Below, piece by piece: positions 6,716-17,356 of a stretch of DNA of 64,000 bases (position 1 is the first letter of the stretch; every line of letters begins with the position of its first letter). A program made the translations under genes and the position numbers. Where the stretch lies: NCBI RefSeq assembly GCF_026226615.1, contig NZ_JAJAPB010000001.1, positions 124,001 through 188,000 of the forward strand, read 5' to 3'. The notes under the pieces were generated by a model. That model was not told the DNA's origin. It was given only the letters and a program-made list of their open reading frames with translations, and did no database searches. The DNA comes from Geovibrio ferrireducens (GTDB taxonomy: Bacteria; Chrysiogenota; Deferribacteres; Deferribacterales; Geovibrionaceae).

Positions 6716-9700
6716 GCACTGACACCAACCTTCCCAAAGGGCTGAAAATAAGGCGGGGCATATTCTCCCCCATATGGCTTACCCCGCTGCTGGCGCTGTG
6801 CATAACCCTGTGGCTTCTTTACAACGGCTATGTAAACACCGGCAAAGAGATAATCATCCAGTTTGATTCCGGCTCGGAGCTTGTGCCGGAAAAAACCCCT
6901 GTGAAGTATAAGGGAATAAGCGTCGGCAAGGTTAAGGATGTGCGGATAGCTGAAAGCCCCGATAAGGTGGAGGCTGTTGTAATTCTTTCCAAAGAGGCGG
7001 AAATACTCGCCCGCGAGGGGGTGATGTTCTGGATTGTGAAGCCCCGCCTGGGATTCAACAAAATAACCGGGCTTGAGACCCTCATTTCAGGCTCGTACAT
7101 AGAGGTTCAGCCGCCTACATTTGAGGAGGAGAAACTCCGCAGCCTGCCGGAACAGACCAGCTTCACAGGTCTGAGCGAACCACCGGACACTGCCATGAGC
7201 GAGGATGCGCTCCCTCTGCGTCTGCAGACAAAATCCAATCAGTATCTGATAAAAGGCGTTCCCTTGTTCTTCAAGGGGATGAACGCCGGACAGGTTACAG
7301 GTGTAAGGTTTGAACCGAAAACAGGAATATACGATATAAACATCTCAGTAAGCAGGGAGTACAGACAGTACGTAACAACAGCCACAACCTTCTGGGATGT
7401 GGGCGGGCTTGAGGTAAAGTTTGATGCGGCAGGATTCAGCATGGAGACCCCCCCTCTGGGCAGCCTGATAAGCGGCGGCATAGCCTTTGACAACCCGGAG
7501 GACGAAGCAGGTGAGCCTGCCGAAACAGGGCATCTTTTCAAACTGTACGGCTCCGAAAGAGAGAGCACGCTTTCTGAAAACGTGATCACCCTGAAAATGA
7601 AGGACGCTGCCGGAATAAAGGCGGGGCGAACCCCTGTGATGTTTATGGGGCTTCCCGCCGGACTGGTGACCGGAGTTGCCCCCTCTGCCGACTACAGCGA
7701 GATAACTGCCCATGTTCGCCTGAACAGGAAATTTGAAGGCTTCGCAGGAAAGGGCTCCAGCTTCGTGCTGGTGAAACCTGCCTTCTCAATGACGGGAGTA
7801 ACCGGACTTTCAACCATACTCACCGGAGTTTACATCGAAGTCTTTCCGGGCGGCGGTGAACCCGCCTCCGAATTTGCTCTGTCGGAGCATGCTCCGGCAA
7901 AAGGGGAAAGAGACGGTCACAGAATCACCCTCACTGCTTCTGCCAAAGGTTCTCTGGATGTTATGAGCGCCATATATTTCAAAAACATTCAGATAGGCCA
8001 TATCACGGATGTAAGGCTCAGCAAAAACCGCTCTGTTGAAGTTGATGCAGTGATATACAAAAACTATGCAGGGCTGGCGGATGAAGGGCTTTATTTCAGC
8101 AGGGATGAGGGGCTGAACCTCCGCCTTGACTCCGAAGGGCTTGCCATAAACACAGGTTCGCTCACTGCGCTGCTTAAAGGCGGTATAAAAGCTGAGCATT
8201 TCGGACGCGGAGCATCCTCCGACATCCTTTATGAAAACTCGGCCGATGCGAAAAAGGCATATTATAAAGATACTGGCATAAAAACAATCATGCTCGCTTC
8301 AGCCGATGCAGAAGAAATATCAGCAGGAGATCCGCTCTATTTCAGGGGGGTAAAGGTCGGTGAAACAGGGGGTTTCTCCCTTAACAAATCCGGAAGCGGT
8401 ATTCTCGCTGAACTGCTTATCTACCCTGAGTATGCGGGGCTTGTTACCGCCCACTCCGTTTTTCACAAATCAGGCGGAATAAGTTTCGAGGCGGATGCAG
8501 CCGGCTTAAGGATTCAGGCTCCGGCACTGAAAACAGCTATCGGGGGCGGCATCGCCTTCTTTAATCCCGATAAGAAGCTGCTTTCATGCGATAACGGCAC
8601 ATACACCCTTTACGAAAGCAGGAGCGATGCTGAAAAAGCGATAATGCTCGCGGGCAGCGGCAAAAGCATTATACTCACCGCGGCAAATGCCGTTCCCCCG
8701 GCGGAAGGGGCTGATGTGTACTACCGCAACATGAACGCCGGAACAGTCATGCAGGTTAAGCCCGGTAAAGACGGAAATGCCCGTCTGACGCTTTTTATAA
8801 AGCCTGAGTTTGCCGGATTTGTGAATGACAAAACCCGCTTCTGGCTGGAGGGCGGCATGGAAATGCGCGCTGACACATCGGGCTTCAGCTTTAAATCAAA
8901 GCCTGTAAAAACATACATTGAAGATGCAGTGTTCTTCGACAGTTTCAGAAAAGCAGCAGGAACAGGCATCCTCTACCCCGATGCTCAGTCCGCGAGGGAA
9001 GCAGATATGACAAGAATTTACGTCACCTTCCCCTTCCCCGTTGATATAAAGAAAGGCGCACCTCTCATAAACGGCGGTGCAACAGCGGGTTATGCGGCGG
9101 AATCCGCAGTAAAAGACGGCAGAACCCGCACGGCAGTTCTGGTGAGCGATGAGTTTTCTGACGGATTGGCGGAAGGTGCGCTCTTCTGGACGGAGAACAT
9201 CAGAATCTCCCCGGACGGCATAGAAAACCTCGATTCCGCCATCTTCGGCACAAAGATAGCTATGAAAAACGGCAGCGGCCGTCCTGCGGCGGAGTTCACT
9301 GCCCTTGCGGAAGCTCCCTCCCCCTTTGAAGGCAGGGAAGGGCTGCGGATCAGGCTGGTCTCCCCCGCACGCCACTCTCTGGAGAAGGGCTCACCCGTTT
9401 TTTACAGGCAGATAGAAACAGGCGGAGTGGAAAACATCAGTCTCAGCGCGGACGGACGCAGTGTGGAAGTATCTGTATTCATTGATGAAAAATACCGCCG
9501 TTTAGTGAAGGAAAACTCAGTGTTCTGGAACTCAGGCGGTGTCGGAACAAAAATAAACCTCTTCGGGATAAAAGTGAAAACCGAGTCGGTTAAAACTCTC
9601 TTAATAGGCGGAATCTCCTTTGCTACGCCGGATCATGCAGGGAGTAACGCAGAAAACGGGCATATTTTCAGCCTGCATTCTGACCCGAAGTCATCATGGC

Positions 9701-9729
9701 TGAAATGGGAACCGGACTTAAGCAAGTGA
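6712..9729 (+). CDS. PqiB/LetB-like MCE protein with eight MCE domains
   Basis: This 1005-residue protein has an N-terminal signal-anchor (SPIWLTPLLALCITLWLLYN) followed by eight MCE modules starting near residues 43, 166, 289, 402, 522, 650, 767 and 878. Each opens with a beta-strand and a variant of xPVxYxGxxVGxV, for example TPVKYKGISVGKVKDV, AIYFKNIQIGHITDV and PVFYRQIETGGVENI. MCE proteins hexamerise into stacked rings that make a hydrophobic lipid tunnel across the periplasm. E. coli LetB has seven rings and PqiB three, so eight predicts a slightly longer tunnel. ATG 6712 overlaps the upstream stop and follows GGGGGAAC. No PqiC-like lipoprotein follows, which fits LetAB rather than PqiABC. 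Confidence 0.9.
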   Translation: MSTDTNLPKGLKIRRGIFSPIWLTPLLALCITLWLLYNGYVNTGKEIIIQFDSGSELVPEKTPVKYKGISVGKVKDVRIAESPDKVEAVVILSKEAEILAREGVMFWIVKPRLGFNKITGLETLISGSYIEVQPPTFEEEKLRSLPEQTSFTGLSEPPDTAMSEDALPLRLQTKSNQYLIKGVPLFFKGMNAGQVTGVRFEPKTGIYDINISVSREYRQYVTTATTFWDVGGLEVKFDAAGFSMETPPLGSLISGGIAFDNPEDEAGEPAETGHLFKLYGSERESTLSENVITLKMKDAAGIKAGRTPVMFMGLPAGLVTGVAPSADYSEITAHVRLNRKFEGFAGKGSSFVLVKPAFSMTGVTGLSTILTGVYIEVFPGGGEPASEFALSEHAPAKGERDGHRITLTASAKGSLDVMSAIYFKNIQIGHITDVRLSKNRSVEVDAVIYKNYAGLADEGLYFSRDEGLNLRLDSEGLAINTGSLTALLKGGIKAEHFGRGASSDILYENSADAKKAYYKDTGIKTIMLASADAEEISAGDPLYFRGVKVGETGGFSLNKSGSGILAELLIYPEYAGLVTAHSVFHKSGGISFEADAAGLRIQAPALKTAIGGGIAFFNPDKKLLSCDNGTYTLYESRSDAEKAIMLAGSGKSIILTAANAVPPAEGADVYYRNMNAGTVMQVKPGKDGNARLTLFIKPEFAGFVNDKTRFWLEGGMEMRADTSGFSFKSKPVKTYIEDAVFFDSFRKAAGTGILYPDAQSAREADMTRIYVTFPFPVDIKKGAPLINGGATAGYAAESAVKDGRTRTAVLVSDEFSDGLAEGALFWTENIRISPDGIENLDSAIFGTKIAMKNGSGRPAAEFTALAEAPSPFEGREGLRIRLVSPARHSLEKGSPVFYRQIETGGVENISLSADGRSVEVSVFIDEKYRRLVKENSVFWNSGGVGTKINLFGIKVKTESVKTLLIGGISFATPDHAGSNAENGHIFSLHSDPKSSWLKWEPDLSK

Positions 9730-9777
9730 CGGTCGGACGGAACGCCCTGTTTTTTAAAAGTTAACATAATCGCAACA

Positions 9778-9799
9778 AAGCCCCTGATTACCGGGGCTT
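9778..9799 (+). terminator. Hairpin after the MCE gene
   Basis: AAGCCCC (9778-9784) pairs with GGGGCTT (9793-9799) across an 8-nt loop. No T-run follows, so it is only a possible terminator. Confidence 0.45.
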
Positions 9800-9833
9800 G
9801 ACCTTAAATACATATTATAAATAATTAATTTGA

Positions 9834-9888
9834 TGCATCGTCTGTAAAAAAAATCTTGACTTGTTACAGATGATGCACACTTTATAAC
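9834..9888 (+). promoter_or_regulatory. Promoter overlapped by an operator-like inverted repeat
   Basis: TGCATCGTCTGTAA (9834-9847) and TTACAGATGATGCA (9864-9877) are inverted arms with one mismatch, separated by 16 nt. The right arm overlaps a promoter-like TTGTTA (9861-9866), 16-nt spacer, TATAAC (9883-9888) that would drive the chemoreceptor 130 nt downstream. A dimeric repressor or activator site is a reasonable guess. Confidence 0.5.
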
Positions 9889-10022
9889 CTTATACAACAT
9901 ATTAAAAGTTATTCAAACGGGTGTATGTCACACAAATTATATCCGGCTGCTGCTCGCTTATTGGGGTCTCACTAATCACAGCCAGATAACTTTTATGAAT
10001 TCTTTATATTCCGGTGGTAAAA

Positions 10023-12053
10023 ATGAAAATCAGAAGCATCCGCGTCAAGTATTCCCTCTTCTTCGGCGGTCCCCTGCTCATTATCTTCTTTATACTCGCA
10101 GCCATGACATCAGGCGGTGTGAAAAAAGAAATGCTGGCAGAAACCAGAAACCAGCTTTCGGCAACGGCATCACTTCTTAATGAAACAATTTCACTGTTTT
10201 ACGATCAATCCCTCAAGGTTGTTCAGTCAAATTTCAGCGAATTTAAAACCGTTCTCTACAGCGGCGGCGCATTCTCTATTGACAGCAGTTCGGAGCTCTC
10301 CGTGGATGCCGTTAATCAGGTTACCGGAAATAAGGAAAGCATACACATTCCAATGATGCGCTATAACGGCAAAAAGGTTTACACCAACTTTGAAATGGTG
10401 GACAGCATTGTTGAGCAGGCAAATATAGAGGGGCTTACCTCAACAGTTTTTCAGGCATTCGACAAGGGGCTGCTCCGCATAACCACTAATGTCCACAAGG
10501 CAGACGGCGAGAGAGCAATAGGAACATACATCCCGAAAGATTCAGAAGTTTACCGTACAGTTTCGTCCGGCAAAACATACAAAGGCAGGGCATTCGTAGT
10601 AAGCGGATGGTACTGGACAGTGTATGAGCCCATAACCGAAAACGGACGGCTTATTGGCGTTCTTTATGTGGGGATCTCGGAAAAAGTGCTTCTCAATGAT
10701 CTCAGAAAGGCTTTTAACAGTGTCAGAATAGGTGAAACCGGTTCCCCTTTCATACTTAATTCCGACGGGACCTACCTGCTCCACCAAACCATGGAAGGGC
10801 AGAACGGCATGGAAGAAAAGGACGATAACGGCAAAGAATACATCAGAACAATGATAGAGACAGGCAGCGGCGGAATCATATACCCCAAAAACGGCGAGAA
10901 CATGATGTTCAGCTACAGCACCTTTGATAAAACCGGCTGGGTTATAGCCGCAGGCTCCAAGGAGTATGAGTTCCTTGCGCACCAGAGAACGGTGATGAAA
11001 AACCTCGCATGGATACACGTAACAGCCCTTGTACTGCTCTGTCTGGTGGTCATTGTGGTTACAGGGGTTCTCTCCACTGACATCATCTTTCTGAAAGATA
11101 AAATGACCGATGAAAAAGACCTGACGAAGAAAATCGCCCTGAAAAGGGAGGATGAACTCGGCATGCTCGCCAGATTCATGAATGCATTCATAGAAAATCT
11201 CCGCGGCATAATATATCAGGTAAAATCAAGCACCATAGAGCTCTCCAGTATAAATAACGAACTGGCCTCCACTACCGAGGAGTTCTCAAGCACATTCACG
11301 CAGCAGACAACAGAGCTCAAGGAGATCAACGGCGAAATCATAACCGTGCGCGAGAACACCGATCAGGTTGAGCAGAACCTTGAAAAGGTTGCTGAGCAGA
11401 CAGACAGCACTGTGGCAAAAACCAGAGACGGCGCACGCAAACTTGATGAATCCATGCGGATAATAACCGACATCAAACAGAAAGTTTCCGAACTGGGCGG
11501 AACTGTGCAGAACCTTTCCGAATCATCTCAGGAGATCGGAAACATCATCGGAGTAATAAACGACATAGCCGACCAGACAAACCTCCTTGCCCTCAACGCT
11601 GCAATAGAAGCTGCCAGAGCAGGCGAAGCGGGACGCGGCTTTGCCGTTGTGGCGGACGAGGTGCGCAAGCTGGCTGAAAAAACCCAGAGGGCAACTCAGG
11701 AGATAGGCGGTATCATCAACTCTCTTCAGAGCGAGACCAGAACAGTTACAGACACCATGGGCAAGGCCTCCGTCACAGTTGAAAAAGGCGTGAGCATAAT
11801 AGGCGAAGCGAAGGAAAGCTTTGACGGGATTGTCAAATCAATGGATCAGATAAAATCGGTAAACGATGTTATGGCTCACTCAGTAACAGCACAGACCAAC
11901 GCACTGGTGAACATAAGCCACAGGCTGGACAGCGTTACCACGGGTGTGGAGCAGAGCGTTTACGCAGTGCAGACAGTGAGCGAGACCGTAGCTCACCTGC
12001 AAAAACAGGCAAACGACCTTATGCAGATGACCTCCGGCTTCAAAACTGAATAA
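10023..12053 (+). CDS. Methyl-accepting chemotaxis protein, Cache sensor
   Basis: A 676-residue chemoreceptor. TM1 is near residues 10-28 ([18 protein letters not shown]), a large periplasmic sensor follows, TM2 is near 325-347 ([19 protein letters not shown]), then HAMP and the cytoplasmic signalling coiled coil. The sensor has Cache-like features ([54 protein letters not shown]), resembling a Cache_3-Cache_2 arrangement. The hairpin tip near residues 511-555 contains [20 protein letters not shown] and [18 protein letters not shown]. The C-terminus lacks a CheR-docking pentapeptide. ATG 10023 is preferred over GTG 10014 because GGTGG sits 5 nt before it. No che genes are in the window. Confidence 0.93.
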   Translation: MKIRSIRVKYSLFFGGPLLIIFFILAAMTSGGVKKEMLAETRNQLSATASLLNETISLFYDQSLKVVQSNFSEFKTVLYSGGAFSIDSSSELSVDAVNQVTGNKESIHIPMMRYNGKKVYTNFEMVDSIVEQANIEGLTSTVFQAFDKGLLRITTNVHKADGERAIGTYIPKDSEVYRTVSSGKTYKGRAFVVSGWYWTVYEPITENGRLIGVLYVGISEKVLLNDLRKAFNSVRIGETGSPFILNSDGTYLLHQTMEGQNGMEEKDDNGKEYIRTMIETGSGGIIYPKNGENMMFSYSTFDKTGWVIAAGSKEYEFLAHQRTVMKNLAWIHVTALVLLCLVVIVVTGVLSTDIIFLKDKMTDEKDLTKKIALKREDELGMLARFMNAFIENLRGIIYQVKSSTIELSSINNELASTTEEFSSTFTQQTTELKEINGEIITVRENTDQVEQNLEKVAEQTDSTVAKTRDGARKLDESMRIITDIKQKVSELGGTVQNLSESSQEIGNIIGVINDIADQTNLLALNAAIEAARAGEAGRGFAVVADEVRKLAEKTQRATQEIGGIINSLQSETRTVTDTMGKASVTVEKGVSIIGEAKESFDGIVKSMDQIKSVNDVMAHSVTAQTNALVNISHRLDSVTTGVEQSVYAVQTVSETVAHLQKQANDLMQMTSGFKTE

Positions 12054-12066
12054 TCCTTTCAGAGAT

Positions 12067-12100
12067 ACAGCGGTCTGCCTCACTGCCGGCCGCTGTTTTA
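12067..12100 (+). terminator. Terminator after the first chemoreceptor
   Basis: ACAGCGG (12067-12073) pairs with CCGCTGT (12090-12096), followed by a T-rich tail. A perfect 10-bp palindrome CAAACGTTTG lies just beyond (12106-12115) and may be an operator for the next gene. Confidence 0.65.
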
Positions 12101-12209
12101 TTTAACAAACGTTTGCCTTTGCCGCACATTGTGATATTATTCTGAAAATTCATCTTTAAGCCTGTTATTTTTATCGTAACCCTCAGGTCAATTTGACTGC
12201 GAGGTTTTT

Positions 12210-14498
12210 ATGTCCGCAAATCTTTCCGTTAAGCTAAGGCTTATTGGCGCTGTGTTCTTTTGTCTTCTTCTATTGAGTTCTGTCATAACTTTTATCACTG
12301 TCAACAAAAGCTTCCGCTCTGCAACCGAAATGAAACTGGCTCAGATGAATTCCGTCAGGGAAGCAAAAAAGAACCATGTTGAGGACTACTTTTCGCAGCT
12401 TTCCTCACTAATAGTTTCTTCCGCCGCGGGAACGCAGGTCAAGCAGGCACTGGATGAGTTCAGCACCGCTTTCTATTCAATCGAGGCTGAAACCGGAATA
12501 ATCTATGATCTGATAAAAGAGGATATGGAGGAGCATTACGAACAGCTTTATCTGGACAGCGTTAATTATGATGTTCCGAAGAGTGCCCGGAGAAGAGCAA
12601 CCGCAGAGTACATCCCGGAAAACCCCAACGGGCGGGCTGCACAGTATCTCTACATTGTAAGCAACCCTGAGCAGATAGGCGAAAAGAACAATCTTATCCG
12701 TCCGTTAGGCTTCCACTCCTCCTACACCGAAATCCACGAAAAGTTTCACCCTGAATTTAACCTGATGCTTAAGGAGTTCTCTCTTTACGATATTTTCCTT
12801 TTCAACACAAACGGCGACCTTGTTTACACTGTTTTCAAGGAAAAAGATTACGCAACCAACCTCTTCAGCGGTCCCTATGCGGATACCGGTCTGGGTGACG
12901 CGTTTCAGCATGGTATGAAACTGAAAGAAGGGGAAACATATATAAACGATTTCAGACCCTATGAACCCAGCTACAACCTTTCCGCCTCCTTCATATCATC
13001 CCCTGTGTATAAAAACGGAGTGCTCCTCGGTGTCCTTGTTTTCCAGATGCCCATCACAAAGATAGACGATGTAATGAGCTTCGGCGGGAAATATAAGGAA
13101 GCCGGGCTAGGAGACACAGGCGACAGCTATATAGTGGGCGAGGATTTCACCATGCGCAGCGACAACAGGTTTGTTGATGAAAATAACGACCCGCTGGTGA
13201 AAAAGCTCGGCACTGTGATTGGTTTTTTCAGCGCGGAAAGTGATTCCGCCAGACGCGCCCTGAAAGGCGAATCCGGTTCGCAGATAAGCAGGAACTACTC
13301 CGGTAAAAAGGTTCTGAGCTCATACTCCAAACTCGATATACCCGGCCTCAACTGGGGCATTCTCGTTGAAATGGACGATAACGAAGCCCTGCGTGATGCA
13401 CGCAGCCTCAGAATGACACTCATACTCACAGGGTGCGTAATCACTGCCACAGTGGTTGTCATCATGCTTTTCTTCATAAACAGCATAGTGCTCAAGCCCC
13501 TGAAACTTGTTACAGAGCGCATGCAGGAGCTTGTTTCAGGCGATGCCGATCTTACAAAACGAATAGACATGGGCACAGGCACGGACGGTAAATCAGGCAA
13601 CGAAATAATAATCCTCACAGGCTATATAAACACGTTCGTGGGCATGGTGCAGGATATTGTGACGGATGTTAAGGATAAGGCAGATGAGCTCAACTCCGGC
13701 TCAACGGAGATAACCGGCCTTGCTGCCGGGCTTTCCGCATCTCTGGGGAGGCAGTCAGGCAGAATAAGCGAAATAGCCTCCGCAATGGAGGAAATGTCCG
13801 TAACCTCCGGCACAGTGCTTGACAATGTTCAGGAAGCGCTCACTAAAGCAGATTCCGCCGCAGGAGTTACCCGTGATGGGATGGGCGCTCTTAATGAAGT
13901 TGTTTCCAGCATAACCTCCATAAGAAAAGGGGTGAATGACCTTGCGGAAATAATCAGCGGACTGGGGGAATCGTCCTCCCGCATCGGCGAAATACTCAGT
14001 GTAATAAGTGACATCGCTGACCAGACAAACCTCCTTGCACTCAATGCGGCAATAGAAGCCGCAAGAGCGGGAGAAGCCGGACGTGGCTTTGCCGTGGTTG
14101 CAGACGAGGTTCGCAAGCTCGCAGAACGCACTCAGTCCGCCACAACAGAGATAGGCGGTATAATCTCCCTCCTCCAGAAGGAATCCGGCAATGCAACTTC
14201 TCAGATGCGCAGCGCGGAAAAAACCGTTCAGGACGGGGAAAAGGTAATCGAAAAAGCAAACGGGCTCTTCGTGCAGATAGTTTCTTCTGTGGAGGACATC
14301 CATAAAGCCAATTCAAACATAGAAACCACTGTTAATGAGCAGAACAGCGCTGTTCAGTCGGTGACCGAAAGCATACACAGAATCTCTTCAGATGTTGAAA
14401 ACAGCAGTGCAGACACAGTATCAGTCTCCGAAAGTCTCCACGGGCTCAGCAGACTGGCTGAGGAAATGAATGACTCAGTAAACAGATTCAGAACGTAG
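12210..14498 (+). CDS. Methyl-accepting chemotaxis protein, long periplasmic sensor
   Basis: A 762-residue chemoreceptor with TM1 near residues 10-30, a periplasmic domain of about 365 residues, TM2 near 400-425 ([19 protein letters not shown]), HAMP, and the signalling coiled coil with [20 protein letters not shown] near residue 600. The sensor ends in dCache-like sequence ([38 protein letters not shown]). GAGGT lies 6 nt upstream of the ATG. It is not a recent copy of its neighbour: the sensors are unrelated, and only the conserved hairpin is alike. The ligand is unknown. Confidence 0.93.
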   Translation: MSANLSVKLRLIGAVFFCLLLLSSVITFITVNKSFRSATEMKLAQMNSVREAKKNHVEDYFSQLSSLIVSSAAGTQVKQALDEFSTAFYSIEAETGIIYDLIKEDMEEHYEQLYLDSVNYDVPKSARRRATAEYIPENPNGRAAQYLYIVSNPEQIGEKNNLIRPLGFHSSYTEIHEKFHPEFNLMLKEFSLYDIFLFNTNGDLVYTVFKEKDYATNLFSGPYADTGLGDAFQHGMKLKEGETYINDFRPYEPSYNLSASFISSPVYKNGVLLGVLVFQMPITKIDDVMSFGGKYKEAGLGDTGDSYIVGEDFTMRSDNRFVDENNDPLVKKLGTVIGFFSAESDSARRALKGESGSQISRNYSGKKVLSSYSKLDIPGLNWGILVEMDDNEALRDARSLRMTLILTGCVITATVVVIMLFFINSIVLKPLKLVTERMQELVSGDADLTKRIDMGTGTDGKSGNEIIILTGYINTFVGMVQDIVTDVKDKADELNSGSTEITGLAAGLSASLGRQSGRISEIASAMEEMSVTSGTVLDNVQEALTKADSAAGVTRDGMGALNEVVSSITSIRKGVNDLAEIISGLGESSSRIGEILSVISDIADQTNLLALNAAIEAARAGEAGRGFAVVADEVRKLAERTQSATTEIGGIISLLQKESGNATSQMRSAEKTVQDGEKVIEKANGLFVQIVSSVEDIHKANSNIETTVNEQNSAVQSVTESIHRISSDVENSSADTVSVSESLHGLSRLAEEMNDSVNRFRT

Positions 14499-14500
14499 TG

Positions 14501-14534
14501 CAGTTCCGTTCATGGAACTGCGCCGTGCGGCTGG
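14501..14534. repeat. Short relic of the modular palindromic element
   Basis: CAGTTCC-GTTCAT-GGAACTG (14501-14520) is followed at once by CGCCGTGCGG, the start of the core seen at 85-90 and 59292. It lies between two convergent genes and may also act as their terminator. Confidence 0.55.
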
Positions 14535-14539
14535 ATAAT

Positions 14540-15160
14540 TTAAGAAAAGGAATACACTGTAAGAATCAGATCCGCTGCTTTCTCCATGACATCCTCATCG
14601 TGCTCTTTTGAAGGCATGGGAAACACACCCAGCAGCACAGGCCAAAAAAGGCTTTCCTTAATCATGCCCAAATACTGCTGTGAGGCTATATCAGGACGAT
14701 CAGTTTTCAGCATGCCCAACTCAGTGCATTCCCTGAAATATTCAGCCAGATTGGCAAGAATGAGTGTGATTCCGTTTTCGGAATAAAACTTCGTGAGTTC
14801 AGGGAATCTGCCGGATTCTCCCATAACCAGACGAAGAAGGCTGATAAACCTTTCCGAGCGCAGCACCGCAAGCAGCTTTGATGAAAAGGAATTAAGGGTT
14901 TCCCGTATGTCGCTCCCCTTAGCAGGAGGGAGTTCCGGCATATTGAGCCCGCTCCATATGAAGCGAACAACCTCACCGAACAGAAGATCCTTCGCAGGGA
15001 AATAGTTATACAGTGTACGTTTGGAGATTTCGGCTTTTGCCGCAATCTCGTCCATGCTCACACTGCCGTACCCTTTTCCAAGAAACAGCTCCGCTGCCGC
15101 CTCCAGAGCGGCTAAACGCTTTATTTCCGTGCGGCTGTTCTTCGTTTTTTTCTGAATCAT
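14540..15160 (-). CDS. TetR/AcrR-family transcriptional regulator
   Basis: A 206-residue regulator. Its N-terminal DNA-binding domain reads AALEAAAELFLGKGYGSVSM, DEIAAKAEISKRTLYNYFPA (about residues 14-55), a standard TetR helix-turn-helix; the C-terminal ligand domain is not diagnostic. ATG 15160 has GGAG 9 nt upstream; the longer frame would start at TTG. It is divergent from an aldo/keto reductase, and the shared 122-bp gap holds a near-perfect 27-bp palindrome. By analogy with other divergent TetR pairs it probably represses the reductase and itself. Confidence 0.9.
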   Translation of the reverse strand: MIQKKTKNSRTEIKRLAALEAAAELFLGKGYGSVSMDEIAAKAEISKRTLYNYFPAKDLLFGEVVRFIWSGLNMPELPPAKGSDIRETLNSFSSKLLAVLRSERFISLLRLVMGESGRFPELTKFYSENGITLILANLAEYFRECTELGMLKTDRPDIASQQYLGMIKESLFWPVLLGVFPMPSKEHDEDVMEKAADLILTVYSFS

Positions 15161-15238
15161 TCCTCTCTGCTCCTGTCCGGGTGAGTATAACGGCAAGCGC
15201 TTAAAAGATAAAGATCATCTTAACTTATCATAAGCAAT

Positions 15239-15265
15239 AAGTAAACTACACTGTATAGTTTACTT
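15239..15265. promoter_or_regulatory. Probable TetR operator
   Basis: AAGTAAACTA (15239-15248) and TAGTTTACTT (15256-15265) are perfect 10-bp inverted arms around CACTGTA. The site ends 5 nt before the AAGGAGGT ribosome-binding site of the reductase gene. Its size and position match a TetR-family dimer site. Confidence 0.75.
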
Positions 15266-15282
15266 TATCAAGGAGGTCCTGC

Positions 15283-16272
15283 ATGAAAGAACGGATGTTG
15301 GGAAAGACTGGGCTTAAGTCTGCTGAAATAGGTCTGGGCTGCATGGGCATGAGCGAATTTTACGGTCAGGCTGATGAGGCGGAGTCCTTAAAAGTCATCC
15401 GTACCGCAGTTGAAAAAGGCGTAACAATGCTGGATACGGCAGATATGTACGGCAGGGGACATAACGAGACCCTTGTCGGAAAAGCTGTTCAGGGTATACG
15501 AGACCGCATTGTTCTCGCCACTAAGTTCGGTATTGTCCGTTCCGATGATCCCGAAAAAAGAGGCGTTAACGGCAGTCCCGAATATGTCAAACAGGCTTGC
15601 GATGCCAGTCTGAAGCGCCTTGGAGTTGATGTCATAGACCTTTACTATATGCACAGAAAAGATCCTGATACAGAAATAGAGGAGACTGTCAGTGCTATGG
15701 CTGAGCTGATAAAGGCGGGCAAAGTTTGCCATATAGGTCTTTCGGAAGTGAGTGCGCATAATCTGAGGAGAGCCCACGCTGTTTATCCTATCACGGCTGT
15801 GCAGGTGGAATATTCCCTCTGGACAAGGAATATTGAAGAAAACGGACTGCTTGACACATGCAGAGAACTTGGGATAGGAATCGTGGCTTACAGCCCATTA
15901 GGCAGAGGCTTTCTTTCCGGCAATATCGAATCTGCCGAATCCTTAGCGCCTGATGATTTCCGCAGAAATAACCCCCGCTTTATGGGGGAGAATATGCGTA
16001 AAAACGCAATGATGCTTGCCGAATACAAAAAGATGGCTGAGAGTGTCGGGTGCACTCCTGCGCAGCTCGCAATAGCATGGATTCTCACCAAAGGAGAGGA
16101 CATTGTTCCCATTCCCGGCACAAAACGGCTTAAGTATCTGGAAGACAACATTAACGCTGCCAATTTCCGTCTTTCTCCCGAACAGGTTGACCATCTTGAA
16201 AGAATAATAGACTGGAAGCATATAGCAGGAGACAGATACGGTGCAGAGGGAATGAAAACATTGGATAAATAA
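15283..16272 (+). CDS. Aldo/keto reductase
   Basis: A 329-residue NADPH-dependent aldo/keto reductase of the YajO/AKR13-like type. The TIM-barrel starts [20 protein letters not shown]. The catalytic tetrad is visible as Asp and Tyr in DTADMYG, Lys in ATKFG and His in YYMHRKD. The C-terminal cofactor-binding [13 protein letters not shown] is present. A strong AAGGAGGT lies 5 nt before the ATG. The operator upstream and the divergent TetR gene suggest induction by a reactive aldehyde, quinone or similar compound; the substrate is unknown. Confidence 0.92.
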   Translation: MKERMLGKTGLKSAEIGLGCMGMSEFYGQADEAESLKVIRTAVEKGVTMLDTADMYGRGHNETLVGKAVQGIRDRIVLATKFGIVRSDDPEKRGVNGSPEYVKQACDASLKRLGVDVIDLYYMHRKDPDTEIEETVSAMAELIKAGKVCHIGLSEVSAHNLRRAHAVYPITAVQVEYSLWTRNIEENGLLDTCRELGIGIVAYSPLGRGFLSGNIESAESLAPDDFRRNNPRFMGENMRKNAMMLAEYKKMAESVGCTPAQLAIAWILTKGEDIVPIPGTKRLKYLEDNINAANFRLSPEQVDHLERIIDWKHIAGDRYGAEGMKTLDK

Positions 16273-16282
16273 CAAACCCGAA

Positions 16283-16316
16283 GGCGGGGAGCCTGTCCCC
16301 GCCGGTACATTTTTTC
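16283..16316. terminator. Bidirectional terminator between two convergent reductase genes
   Basis: GGCGGGGA (16283-16290) pairs with TCCCCGCC (16296-16303), followed by a T6 run near 16310-16315. Confidence 0.8.
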
Positions 16317-17356
16317 TACTCAGCTTCGATAATCACTTTAAGAGCCTTAGTGTCTGCGGCGTGCCCGAACACCTCGTAAGCCTTCATGACATCAGCCAGT
16401 TTGAACCTGTGAGTAATCAGAAGCTTAGGCTCTATCTTCTGAGCCTGAACAGTTTTAAGGAGCATGGGCGTACTCACCGTGTCCACCAGTCTGGTGGTGA
16501 TTGTGATATTGTGCGACCAGAGATCCTCAAGGTGCAGATCAGCCTTTACGCCGTGCACACCTATGTTGGCAATTGTTCCTCCCGCCGCCACTATCCTCTG
16601 GCAAAGAACAAATGTTGCGGGAACCCCCACGGCTTCTATGGATGTGTCCACCCCTTTACCGCCTGTGATTTCCATAACCTTTTCAATCGCTTTGCCGTCT
16701 CCGCTGTTTATGGTGTGAGTTGCGCCGAAGTGCTTAGCAACGGAGAGGCGGTTGTCATCAAGGTCTATCACTATAATTTCCGCTGGTGAGTAGAACTTCG
16801 CAGTCAGCAGAGCCGCAAGCCCTATGGGACCCGCGCCGACTATGGCTACAGAGCTTCCGGGAGCAACACGGCCGTTGAGAACGCCGCACTCAAACCCTGT
16901 GGGCAGAATATCGCTGAGCATGACCAGAGCCTCCTCATCCACACCCTTCGGTATGTGGTAAAGGCTGGTCTCCGCATGGGGTATGCGCACATACTCCGCC
17001 TGAGTGCCGTCTATGGTGTTACCCAGCATCCATCCGCCGGTTGTGCAGTGGGAGAACATTCCCTTACGGCAAAATTCGCATCTTCCGCAAGCGGATATGC
17101 AGGAGATAAGCACACGGTCGCCTTTTTTGAATGAGACCACTCCGCTGCCGACTTTCTCCACAATTCCCACACCTTCATGCCCCAGAATACGTCCGGGGGC
17201 GCATGACGGAACATCGCCTTTGAGAATGTGCAGATCTGTGCCGCATATGGTTGTTTTGGTTATTTTGACTACCGCATCCCCTGCGGACTGAATGTCCGGC
17301 ATGGGGCGGTCTTCCAGAGCTTTTTGTCCGGGACCTTTGTAAATAAGAGCTTTCAT
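16316..17356 (-). CDS. Zinc-dependent alcohol dehydrogenase
   Basis: A 346-residue medium-chain dehydrogenase. Catalytic zinc ligands are in TTICGTDLHI and GHEGVGIVE, the structural zinc cysteines in CGRCEFCRKGMFSHC, and the NAD(P) site in AIVGAGPIGLAALL followed by VIDLDDNRL (the acidic residue favours NAD). TGGWMLGNTIDGTQAEYVRIP fits the alcohol/threonine-dehydrogenase-like subgroup. ATG 17356 follows GGAGG; the longest frame adds 12 unsupported residues. The gene is convergent with the aldo/keto reductase, and the two could act on the same class of carbonyl or alcohol, but no shared promoter is seen. Confidence 0.9.
   Translation of the reverse strand: MKALIYKGPGQKALEDRPMPDIQSAGDAVVKITKTTICGTDLHILKGDVPSCAPGRILGHEGVGIVEKVGSGVVSFKKGDRVLISCISACGRCEFCRKGMFSHCTTGGWMLGNTIDGTQAEYVRIPHAETSLYHIPKGVDEEALVMLSDILPTGFECGVLNGRVAPGSSVAIVGAGPIGLAALLTAKFYSPAEIIVIDLDDNRLSVAKHFGATHTINSGDGKAIEKVMEITGGKGVDTSIEAVGVPATFVLCQRIVAAGGTIANIGVHGVKADLHLEDLWSHNITITTRLVDTVSTPMLLKTVQAQKIEPKLLITHRFKLADVMKAYEVFGHAADTKALKVIIEAE

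Noticed and set aside
11557-14130. Long near-identical stretch shared by the two chemoreceptors, considered as recent gene duplication
   Set aside because: The match is confined to the signalling hairpin, which is nearly invariant in all chemoreceptors; sensors and nucleotide sequences around it differ.
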